From Clostridia bacterium (GTDB taxonomy: Bacteria > Bacillota > Clostridia > TANB77 > UBA1234), in assembly GCA_900753135.1 (NCBI GenBank), contig CAADXZ010000051.1:1-24102 (forward strand): a stretch of DNA of 24,102 nucleotides, written 5' to 3'. The first letter of the stretch is position 1; each line of letters begins with the position of its first letter. Both the position numbers and the translations under genes were made by a program. Of this stretch, positions 6,854 through 11,910 are shown piece by piece. A model generated the notes under the pieces. That model saw only the letters and a program-made list of their open reading frames with translations. It was not told the origin of the DNA and made no database searches.

Positions 6854-6925
6854 ACATATATAAAAATACTTATATATGTGTTTTTTGAGAACTAGGGTTT
6901 CATTTGGTCGTGTTATCTAGTTCTC
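6854..6925 (-). promoter_or_regulatory. Two tandem perfect hairpins in the early operon
   Basis: ACATATATAA (6854-6863) pairs perfectly with TTATATATGT (6870-6879) over a 6-nt loop. GAGAACTAG (6887-6895) pairs perfectly with CTAGTTCTC (6917-6925); the latter arm covers the last codons and stop of the 6913-7167 gene. On the minus strand no U-run follows the second hairpin, so it does not look like a simple terminator for the operon. An mRNA processing or stability element is the simplest reading. Confidence 0.5.
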
Positions 6926-7167
6926 TCTTTTTGTGCTAATTTTTCAATTTCTTCATTTACATACTTTCTGATATCCAGCGTTGTACAATTTGCTCTAATG
7001 CTTGCCATATCTTGAATATGTAGTAATATTCTCATTGTTTCATCATCTCTTAACTTCGCTAATGTTTCTGCTCTGTGTTCCAGGTCGTCAATGCAATGGT
7101 CTTTATAGCTTAGATTTAAAAATAATATACATATTACACTTATACAGCCTATTAACGCATATAACAT
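6913..7167 (-). CDS. Small membrane-anchored phage protein, 84 aa
   Basis: From ATG 7167, the first 18 residues (LYALIGCISVICILFLNL) form one hydrophobic segment followed by a charged helical domain (DDLEHRAETLAKLRDDETMR), implying an N-terminal membrane anchor with a coiled-coil tail. No family is recognised. AAAGGAG is 8 nt before ATG 7167; the in-frame GTG at 7176 is too close to it. It follows the LysM membrane protein in the same operon, and the two might act together at the envelope. The last codons form one arm of a hairpin. Confidence 0.7.
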   Translation of the reverse strand: MLYALIGCISVICILFLNLSYKDHCIDDLEHRAETLAKLRDDETMRILLHIQDMASIRANCTTLDIRKYVNEEIEKLAQKERTR

Positions 7168-7182
7168 AATCTTCACTCCTTT

Positions 7183-7449
7183 CTATTTAATAATCTTTAG
7201 TACTTGTCCTGGATAAATGATGCAGTCGTTTAATTCATTTAATTCTCTTAGCTCGTATAAGTACGAACGAACATCTTGTCCAGTTTTTTTATATTCACAG
7301 GAAATAGACCACAGTGTATCTCCTGCAGATACCATATAATTTTCGGTTTTAATGTTTTTATATGCTACGCATTTGTTTAATAATGCAATTAGAATTATCA
7401 TTAAAATTGTTACTACTGATATAAATCTTTTTTTATTTACTATTCTCAT
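7183..7449 (-). CDS. Membrane-anchored LysM protein, YneA-like
   Basis: 88 aa. Residues about 8-28 (FISVVTILMIILIALLNKC) form a membrane segment. Residues about 38-88 form one LysM peptidoglycan-binding domain (YMVSAGDTLWSISCEYK ... LNDCIIYPGQVLKI). This short TM-plus-LysM build matches YneA, the SOS-induced division inhibitor of Bacilli (about 105 aa). In a phage early operon it could delay host division during replication; that role is inferred from architecture only. A lysin-associated role is less likely because there is no catalytic domain and the gene is far from any lysis module. GGAGG is 8 nt before the ATG. Confidence 0.8.
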   Translation of the reverse strand: MRIVNKKRFISVVTILMIILIALLNKCVAYKNIKTENYMVSAGDTLWSISCEYKKTGQDVRSYLYELRELNELNDCIIYPGQVLKIIK

Positions 7450-7465
7450 ATCAACATCCTCCTTC

Positions 7466-7654
7466 CTAATAATTAAAATATTTGTCTATCCATTCATTCG
7501 CTTCATCAAAAAAAATTCTTATTGAGCTTCCAACTCTTCTAGCTGGGAAATCGTCATATTCGTCCATCCAACGTCTTACTTTTCGCTCACTAATCTTCCA
7601 AAATTCGCAGAACTCTTGAAGTGTTACCACTTTTCTTCTCGTCAATATTGGCAT
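7466..7654 (-). CDS. Excisionase-like MerR/HTH_17-type DNA-binding protein
   Basis: 62 aa from ATG 7654, with GGGGGAG upstream. The whole protein is a MerR-type winged helix: VTLQEFCEFWKISERKVRRWM (helix-turn-helix) followed by the wing VGSSIRIFFDEANEWIDKY. Excisionases and small phage regulators share this fold. Xis proteins bend DNA at the attachment site and set the direction of integrase. Here the gene is about 3 kb from int and is early in the lytic operon, a common place for xis in Gram-positive phages, but a regulatory role cannot be excluded. Confidence 0.72.
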   Translation of the reverse strand: MPILTRRKVVTLQEFCEFWKISERKVRRWMDEYDDFPARRVGSSIRIFFDEANEWIDKYFNY

Positions 7655-7695
7655 TTTCTCTCCCCCTTTCACTACATTCTTTTTTTAAATTCCTG

Positions 7696-7735
7696 AAACA
7701 GCAAACCATCTGCAAGTATTTTTATTTTGCTGTTT
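7696..7735. promoter_or_regulatory. Perfect 10-bp hairpin in the leader between the 51-aa gene and the xis-like gene
   Basis: AAACAGCAAA (7696-7705) is followed 20 nt later by its exact complement TTTGCTGTTT (7726-7735). It lies about 40 nt upstream of the xis-like gene on the minus strand. No U-run follows on that strand, so it is not an obvious terminator; an operator or leader structure is possible. The rest of 7655-7789 shows no clear promoter. Confidence 0.4.
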
Positions 7736-7789
7736 AACTGTAAAATACATATAATTTTAGCTATCCGTCCACGCCCCTTTTTTGCCTTG

Positions 7790-7818
7790 TTGTATTTTGT
7801 CATTATTTACTATATAAT
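7790..7818 (+). promoter_or_regulatory. Sigma-A-type promoter for the 51-aa gene
   Basis: TTGTAT (7790-7795) and TATAAT (7813-7818) are 17 bp apart. They read toward the ATG at 7849, which has AAAGGAGG 6 nt upstream. This supports independent expression of this gene against the direction of the early operon. Confidence 0.65.
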
Positions 7819-7848
7819 TGCTTCATACTAATGAAAGGAGGAACTTAT

Positions 7849-8004
7849 ATGCCAATGTCTGCTGAAACACAAGGTTTGCACGACCTTGCATTGCTATATT
7901 TAAGCAAACAAAATATATCAGGTCTAACACCTGATGAATTACTTTCAAAATATCTAGAAATAATGGAACATTTTATAGCTAACAAAGAAAAAGGTAATAA
8001 CTAG
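7849..8004 (+). CDS. Unassigned 51-aa phage protein, opposite to the early operon
   Basis: A short soluble protein starting MPMSAETQGL, then HDLALLYLSKQNISGLTPDE and LLSKYLEIMEHFIANKEK; it looks like two amphipathic helices joined by a TPDE helix cap. It has its own promoter (7790-7818), a strong AAAGGAGG site and its own terminator (8010-8054), and runs opposite to both flanking genes. A separately transcribed gene inside a lytic operon is often expressed in the lysogen, for example an immunity, exclusion or control protein; that is inference. No family is recognised. It is short but well supported by its signals. Confidence 0.75.
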   Translation: MPMSAETQGLHDLALLYLSKQNISGLTPDELLSKYLEIMEHFIANKEKGNN

Positions 8005-8009
8005 ATATG

Positions 8010-8054
8010 ATAAGGAGTACAAGCATGCCACTGTTTGTTACTTCTTATTTTTTT
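8010..8054 (+). terminator. Rho-independent terminator of the 51-aa gene
   Basis: ATAAGGAGTACAA (8010-8022) pairs with TTGTTACTTCTTAT (8035-8048), with one G-U pair and one bulge, followed by a run of T to 8054. It is 5 nt past the stop at 8004 and overlaps the last codons of the convergent gene at 8045. Confidence 0.75.
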
Positions 8055-8260
8055 AAGTAATTTTCTTTCATATCTTCGACATAATTTTGAACAGTTTTGG
8101 ATTGTAATTGTCCTTTTTGCTTATATCTAATCGTAATTTCTATGTCATCACTTTTTTTTAATATTTCTATTATCTGATTTAATGTATCTAACTCTGTATA
8201 TAATCCACTACATCCTTCGTTTTCATTTTGAATTGATAACTTTACCATTTTTTCTAACAT
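8045..8260 (-). CDS. Unassigned phage protein, 71 aa
   Basis: A small soluble protein with a helical core (TELDTLNQIIEILKKSDD) flanked by beta-prone segments (IEITIRYKQKGQLQSKTVQNY) and a lysine-rich end. No family is recognised. It directly follows cro in the minus-strand early transcript, a usual place for small regulators or anti-host proteins. ATG 8260 has GGAGG about 9 nt upstream. Its 3' end overlaps the terminator of the convergent 51-aa gene. Confidence 0.7.
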   Translation of the reverse strand: MLEKMVKLSIQNENEGCSGLYTELDTLNQIIEILKKSDDIEITIRYKQKGQLQSKTVQNYVEDMKENYLKK

Positions 8261-8299
8261 AAATACCTTCCTCCCTCCTCACATATTCAAAGCATTTTA

Positions 8300-8388
8300 T
8301 TTCAGTTACTGCAAGTTTGTTTTTAAAAAAATATCTTCAACTTTTTCTTCTAAAAAATCTGCAATTTTTAGTGCTTCAGTAACTGAAA
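8300..8388. promoter_or_regulatory. Two repressor-type operators in and at the end of the cro-like gene
   Basis: TTTCAGTTACTGCAA (8300-8314), over the cro stop codon, and CTTCAGTAACTGAAA (8374-8388), inside cro, match on one strand or the other the 15-bp pattern TTTCAnnnnnTGnAA or a one-base variant. The same pattern is found four times in the repressor/cro intergenic region. They may be auxiliary sites for looping or roadblock repression; this is inference. Confidence 0.6.
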
Positions 8389-8506
8389 ATTTTAATTTTC
8401 CATTTTCTTTCATAGAATAATTAGGTGCTGATTTATCTATAACTCTTGCCATATCCTCGATTGTATAGCCTTTTTCTTCTCTTTTTTTCTTTAATATTTC
8501 ATACAT
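8306..8506 (-). CDS. Cro-like HTH repressor
   Basis: 66 aa from ATG 8506. Residues 2-58 form an HTH_3 (Cro/C1) domain: YEILKKKREEKGYTIEDMAR, then the recognition region SAPNYSMKENGKLKFS and a closing helix ALKIADFLEEKVEDIF. It is the first gene of the lytic transcript and diverges from the CI-like repressor, the classic Cro position, so it probably competes for the shared operators. GAGGTG lies 6 nt before ATG 8506, the same spacing as for the repressor; the in-frame GTG at 8515 overlaps that site. Transcription should start from the TTGACA/TATCAT promoter at 8538-8566. Confidence 0.85.
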   Translation of the reverse strand: MYEILKKKREEKGYTIEDMARVIDKSAPNYSMKENGKLKFSVTEALKIADFLEEKVEDIFLKTNLQ

Positions 8507-8520
8507 TTCAATCACCTCAC

Positions 8521-8625
8521 TTTCAGTTTCTGTAATTATGATATTTCATTTTATGAAAATTGTCAATGCTTTTTAAAAAATATTTTCAGTTTCTGCAATT
8601 ATGTTGACTTTTTCACAAAGTGAAA
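8521..8625. promoter_or_regulatory. Operator array O1-O4 between cro and repressor
   Basis: Four 15-bp sites share TTTCAnnnnnTGnAA: TTTCAGTTTCTGTAA (8521-8535), TTTCATTTTATGAAA (8544-8558), TTTCAGTTTCTGCAA (8584-8598) and TTTCACAAAGTGAAA (8611-8625). The second and fourth are perfect palindromes around a central base. They fill the spacers of the cro and repressor promoters respectively. The first lies just downstream of the cro -10, and the third just upstream of the repressor -35. Confidence 0.85.
8538..8566 (-). promoter_or_regulatory. Promoter of the cro-like gene / lytic operon
   Basis: On the minus strand TTGACA (8566-8561) and TATCAT (8543-8538) are 17 bp apart. The spacer contains the perfect operator 8544-8558, so repressor binding would block RNA polymerase. 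Confidence 0.8.
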
Positions 8626-8632
8626 ATAAAAT
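8604..8632 (+). promoter_or_regulatory. Promoter of the repressor operon
   Basis: TTGACT (8604-8609) and TAAAAT (8627-8632) are 17 bp apart and read toward the repressor ATG at 8656. The spacer holds the perfect operator 8611-8625, which would give Cro repression or repressor autoregulation. Confidence 0.75.
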
Positions 8633-8655
8633 AGTATTGAATTGAGGTGATAAGA

Positions 8656-9279
8656 ATGACATTTGGAGATAAAATAAAAAAATTGCGACTAGAAAAAGGC
8701 TGGAATCAAGATTTTGTTGCTCAACAATTAAACATAAGCATACCAGCCTTATCAAGATATGAGTCTGGCAAATATGAACCAAAATCTCTTTCTATCGTAT
8801 CGGATTTTGCAAAACTATATAACGTATCAACAGATTATCTTTTAAATATTGATTTAAACTACGAGAAAGAAGAACTTAATCAATCAGCTGTGGTTTTAGT
8901 TTACGGCACAATTCCAGCAGGAATCCCTATGGAGTGTATTGAAGATGTATTAGATACCGAAGAAATACCAGCGAGTATGCTAAAAGGCGGAAAACAATAT
9001 TTTGGCTTGAAGGTAAAAGGTAACAGTATGTTCCCTACTTACTTAGATGGTGATACAGTAATTTTTGAAAAAGTAGACGACTGTGAAAGTGGACAAGATT
9101 GTGTTGTTATGGTAAATGGTAATGATGGAACTTTTAAAAGGGTATTAAAAAATGAAACTGGCATCATACTTCAACCGTTAAATTCAGATTATGCACCACT
9201 AGTATTTACAAATGAGCAAATCAATGACTTGCCAGTTAAAATAATTGGTATAGCAAGAGAAATAAGAAGAAAGTTATAA
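8656..9279 (+). CDS. CI-type phage repressor with LexA-like self-cleavage domain
   Basis: 207 aa. Residues 3-62 are an HTH_3 domain (IKKLRLEKGWNQDFVAQQLN ... ALSRYESGKYEP). Residues about 80-205 are an S24/LexA autoprotease: cleavage site A88-G89 (IPAGIP), nucleophile S124 (KGNSMFPT) and general base K161 (GTFKRV). Activated RecA would trigger cleavage and induction of the prophage on DNA damage. ATG 8656 has GAGGTG 6 nt upstream; the in-frame GTG at 8647 lies inside that site. It heads a plus-strand operon with a 57-aa membrane protein and dinD, and diverges from cro across the O1-O4 array. Confidence 0.95.
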   Translation: MTFGDKIKKLRLEKGWNQDFVAQQLNISIPALSRYESGKYEPKSLSIVSDFAKLYNVSTDYLLNIDLNYEKEELNQSAVVLVYGTIPAGIPMECIEDVLDTEEIPASMLKGGKQYFGLKVKGNSMFPTYLDGDTVIFEKVDDCESGQDCVVMVNGNDGTFKRVLKNETGIILQPLNSDYAPLVFTNEQINDLPVKIIGIAREIRRKL

Positions 9280-9298
9280 AGTTTGAAAGGAAAATTAT

Positions 9299-9472
9299 AT
9301 GAAAAATAAACTTATTAAGTTTAATAATAATTTAGTTGAAGTACTCGCTCTTCTATGCTTCATATACGAATTTGGCAAAGCCTCTCAATTGTATCTTAAT
9401 ACTTATTTTATTGGACTTTTTATAGCCTGTTTTATGTTAGGAATATATTTTAATAATAAAACTCTTAAATAG
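9299..9472 (+). CDS. Small two-helix membrane protein, 57 aa
   Basis: It encodes MKNKLIKFNNNLVEVLALLC, a first hydrophobic stretch (about 13-24), and a second one TYFIGLFIACFMLGIYF (about 35-51), then a basic end (NNKTLK). GAAAGGA precedes the ATG, and the stop is 15 nt before the dinD ATG, so it is co-transcribed with the repressor and DinD. Genes in this position are expressed in the lysogen, and some such membrane proteins mediate superinfection exclusion. No homology is recognised, so that is only a hypothesis. Confidence 0.72.
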   Translation: MKNKLIKFNNNLVEVLALLCFIYEFGKASQLYLNTYFIGLFIACFMLGIYFNNKTLK

Positions 9473-9487
9473 TTGAAAGGAATAAAT

Positions 9488-10363
9488 ATGGAAGAAAAAG
9501 AATTAATTAAACAAACTGAACAAACATTTGAAAGCATTAAGCACATCGATGAAAACGGTGTGGAATTTTGGTATGCTAGAGAACTAATGGAAGCTCTCGG
9601 ATATAAAAAATGGGGTAATTTTAAAAATGTAATAATAAAAGCTATGATAGCCTGTGAAAATAGCAAAATATCAACGAAAGATTGCTTTGCCGACGTCGGG
9701 AAGTCAATAATATCTGGTAAAGGCAAAGAAGATATAATTGAAGATTATATGCTTACAAGATATGCTTGTTACTTAATTGCTCAAAATGGTGACCCTAGAA
9801 AAAAAGCTATTGCTTTGGCTCAAACATATTTTGCGGTACAAACTAGAAAACAGGAAATTACAGAGGAAGAATATAAAAAACTTCCTGAAGATGAGAGAAG
9901 AAAATATAGTAGAAAAATTGTTAAAGACAGAAATAAAATTCTTTATGCCGTAGCTCAAAGTGCAGGTGTAATTAACTACGGAAAATTTACAAATTACGGT
10001 TATAAAGGTTTGTACAATGGAGAAACCGAAAAAGATATTCACAAAAGAAAAGGACTTAAAGAAAAAGAATCTATTCTTGATTATATGGGGAGCGAAGAAC
10101 TCGGTGCCAACATTTTTCGTATTACTCAAACAGAAGCTAAATTACGAAATGATAATATAGATAACGAAGACGATGCTTGCCTTACGCACTATACAGTCGG
10201 AAAAACAGTTCGTAAAGCTATTGAAGAGCTAGGTGGAACTATGCCTGAAAACTTGCCTACTCCTGAAAAAAGCATTAAACAACTCGAAAAAGAAGAACGT
10301 GCAGAAAAAAGAAAATTAAAGGCTTTAAATAAATTAGCACCTAAAAAGAAACTTAAAAAGTAA
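9488..10363 (+). CDS. dinD: DinD-like DNA-damage-inducible protein
   Basis: 291 aa from ATG 9488, with GAAAGGA at 9475-9481; the TTG at 9473 overlaps that site. Residues about 10-110 form the BRO-N-like DinD domain: EFWYARELMEALGYKKWGNF, DCFADVGKSIISGKGKEDI, DYMLTRYACYLIAQNGDPRK and ALAQTYFAVQTRKQE. The middle contains the family segment NYGKFTNYGYKGLYNG followed by ILDYMGSEELGANIFRITQTEAKL. The C-terminus is lysine rich. E. coli DinD is SOS-induced and inhibits RecA strand exchange. A RecA-modulating protein co-expressed with a RecA-dependent repressor would tune induction; that link is inference. Confidence 0.88.
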   Translation: MEEKELIKQTEQTFESIKHIDENGVEFWYARELMEALGYKKWGNFKNVIIKAMIACENSKISTKDCFADVGKSIISGKGKEDIIEDYMLTRYACYLIAQNGDPRKKAIALAQTYFAVQTRKQEITEEEYKKLPEDERRKYSRKIVKDRNKILYAVAQSAGVINYGKFTNYGYKGLYNGETEKDIHKRKGLKEKESILDYMGSEELGANIFRITQTEAKLRNDNIDNEDDACLTHYTVGKTVRKAIEELGGTMPENLPTPEKSIKQLEKEERAEKRKLKALNKLAPKKKLKK

Positions 10364-10395
10364 AGTTGTCAAATACAAAACAAATTTAAAATAAA

Positions 10396-10435
10396 AAAGA
10401 TAACGCACACTCCGCCAAGACTGCTCGTTATCTTT
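10396..10435 (+). terminator. Hairpin after dinD (probable terminator of the repressor operon)
   Basis: AAAGATAACG (10396-10405) and CGTTATCTTT (10426-10435) are perfect 10-bp complements 20 nt apart, 33 nt past the dinD stop. The downstream U-run is short (TCTTTAATTT), so termination may be partial. Confidence 0.6.
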
Positions 10436-10500
10436 AATTTACAAACTTTTCATTTGTAGGATATTTTTATTTTATACATAAAAATCATCTCCTGCAAGCG

Positions 10501-10512
10501 GAACAAATGTTT
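10501..10512. promoter_or_regulatory. Candidate LexA (SOS) box upstream of the integrase
   Basis: GAACAAATGTTT fits the Gram-positive LexA/DinR core GAACRNRYGTTY at every position. It is 30 bp upstream of the integrase ATG at 10542. I see no strong promoter around it (a weak TATACA lies at 10473-10478), so regulation of int by host LexA is a hypothesis. Confidence 0.45.
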
Positions 10513-10541
10513 ACATTTTTAACACTTAGGAGGCAATTTTT

Positions 10542-10658
10542 ATGACTAAATATACCAAAAGAAGTGATGGAAGGTATGTATCTTCAATTACAATAAATCG
10601 GAAGAAAAAAATACATATATGCCAAATCACAAAAAGAACTAGACGTAAAATTGATTGA
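10542..10658 (+). pseudogene. int: Integrase N-terminal arm-binding segment, out of frame with the rest
   Basis: TAGGAGG (10527-10532) precedes ATG 10542, which encodes MTKYTKRSDGRYVSSITINR and then KKK, the start of an integrase arm-type DNA-binding domain. A run of seven A (10605-10611) follows. In this frame translation ends at TGA 10656-10658. In the +1 frame the same DNA gives YIYAKSQKELDVKLIET, the expected continuation, and joins the main integrase frame. One A fewer would restore a single protein of about 350 aa. It could be mutation, sequencing error or slippage. Confidence 0.75.
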
Positions 10659-11586
10659 GACAAAAGCTTTATATTATAAAGGCATTTTCCTCTCAAACGA
10701 AACTATGACTATAAAAAAATTATCTGATATGTGGTTTGATTTAATTCAAAAGAAAAATAGCCCAGCTACTCAAAAAAGGAATCGCGGTATACTTGATAAC
10801 TATATATGTCCTCAACTTGGACACATACCATTAAAAGATTTAAAGTCATATTATATACAAAATATGATAAATTCACAGCTTGAAAAAGGTAAAACAGACA
10901 CTGTGAGAAAAACTCTTCAGATCCTAAAATCAATGCTTAACCTTGCAGTAGATAATGATTTTGTGGTTAAAAATGTTGCTAATCCTATAAAAATTCCGAC
11001 ATTTAGAAGAAAAGAAAAAAAGATTCTCTCAAAAGAAGAACGTGCTATTATGGAAAATTCCAATAATAAATATAGAGATTTTTTTGTCTTTCTCCTTTAT
11101 ACAGGTCTTCGAAAAGGAGAAATAGCAGCTTTAACTTGGGATAATATTGACTTCGATAAAAATTTAATAACTGTAAAAAACTCAGCTTCATTTATAACTA
11201 ATCAAGGGGTAATAAAATCGACTAAAAATGGTGATGAAAGAATTATACCGATGCTAGATAAAACTCGTAAAATTCTCGAACGTCGTAGCTATAATAACAA
11301 ATCAAAATATATCTTTCATAAACAAAATTTAGATATGCTTTCTGATATAGCAATAAAACGTATGCTTGAATCATTTAAGAATGATACAGGATTGGAATTT
11401 ACTCTTCATCAATTGAGACATACATTTTGTACTATACTATATTACAGTGGTATTTCATCTAAAAAAGCACAGCAAATTATGGGGCATCGTTCTTTACAAG
11501 TTACATTGGATATATACACACATTTAGATGAAGAACAAGAAAATAATTCAGCCGAATTACTAGACAAATATTTGACAACTTTTTGA
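10651..11586 (+). CDS. int: Tyrosine-family phage integrase (main part; N-terminus frameshifted)
   Basis: The open frame gives 311 aa from a weak TTG at 10651; the natural start is probably ATG 10542 in another frame. Residues about 20-105 are the SAM-like core-binding domain (TIKKLSDMWFDLIQKK ... VRKTLQILKSMLNLAV). Residues about 125-300 are the catalytic domain with the full set of active residues: R154 (TGLRKGEI), K192 (STKNGDER), H253 and R256 (HQLRH), H279 (MGHRS) and nucleophile Y289 (DIYTHL). It inserts and excises the prophage at the tRNA-Arg 3' end 120 nt downstream. The TTG has no ribosome binding site, so without frameshifting this frame would lack the arm-binding domain and be poorly translated. 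Confidence 0.9.
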   Translation: MIETKALYYKGIFLSNETMTIKKLSDMWFDLIQKKNSPATQKRNRGILDNYICPQLGHIPLKDLKSYYIQNMINSQLEKGKTDTVRKTLQILKSMLNLAVDNDFVVKNVANPIKIPTFRRKEKKILSKEERAIMENSNNKYRDFFVFLLYTGLRKGEIAALTWDNIDFDKNLITVKNSASFITNQGVIKSTKNGDERIIPMLDKTRKILERRSYNNKSKYIFHKQNLDMLSDIAIKRMLESFKNDTGLEFTLHQLRHTFCTILYYSGISSKKAQQIMGHRSLQVTLDIYTHLDEEQENNSAELLDKYLTTF

Positions 11587-11655
11587 CAACTTTCTAGTGC
11601 CGTTTTTAATCATTTTCGCCGTTTTTGGTATCTCAAATTGAACCTTAAAAGCAAA

Positions 11656-11697
11656 AAAATAAAACCCAGTAACCGTTGAGATTACTAGGTTTTATTT
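11656..11697. terminator. Bidirectional terminator between integrase and tRNA-Arg
   Basis: AAAATAAAACCCAGTAA (11656-11672) pairs with TTACTAGGTTTTATTT (11682-11697) with one mismatch. A/T-rich flanks give U-runs in both directions, so it can end int transcription (plus) and tRNA-Arg transcription (minus). Confidence 0.75.
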
Positions 11698-11707
11698 ATA
11701 TTTGTTA

Positions 11708-11784
<77 letters not shown>

Positions 11785-11804
11785 AGGTGCTCACAACACT
11801 TAGT

Positions 11805-11834
11805 ATATTAGCACAAATGTTACCAATTTGTCAA
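11805..11834 (-). promoter_or_regulatory. Promoter of tRNA-Arg
   Basis: On the minus strand TTGACA (11834-11829) and TAATAT (11810-11805) are 18 bp apart and 20 nt upstream of the tRNA 5' end. The remaining spoIIE-tRNA gap holds only AT-rich DNA with a weak hairpin after spoIIE. Confidence 0.75.
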
Positions 11835-11910
11835 CAAAAATTACATAAAAAGTCAAAAAACTTCTTCTAAATTTCCTTAATACTTATCTTTTCTTATGTT
11901 ATACGTTCCT

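Larger units (their letters stand above)
1..11707. mobile_element. Prophage, right-hand part (lysogeny and early replication/recombination modules)
   Basis: Integrase, CI-like repressor, Cro-like regulator, DinD, excisionase-like protein, Bet, SSB, replisome organizer, RusA and HNH nuclease lie together, ending at the 3' end of a tRNA-Arg gene. This is the standard layout of a temperate siphovirus lysogeny-plus-early region. Genes right of the tRNA are chromosomal housekeeping genes, so the right boundary is near 11,707. The left boundary, structural genes and lysis genes are outside the window. Two apparent frameshifts (MSHFT-family gene and integrase) raise the question of decay, but most early genes are intact. 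Confidence 0.93.

Noticed and set aside
8573..8782. 69-aa minus-strand frame over the operator region and repressor start
   Set aside because: It overlaps promoters, operators and the repressor gene, and has no ribosome site.
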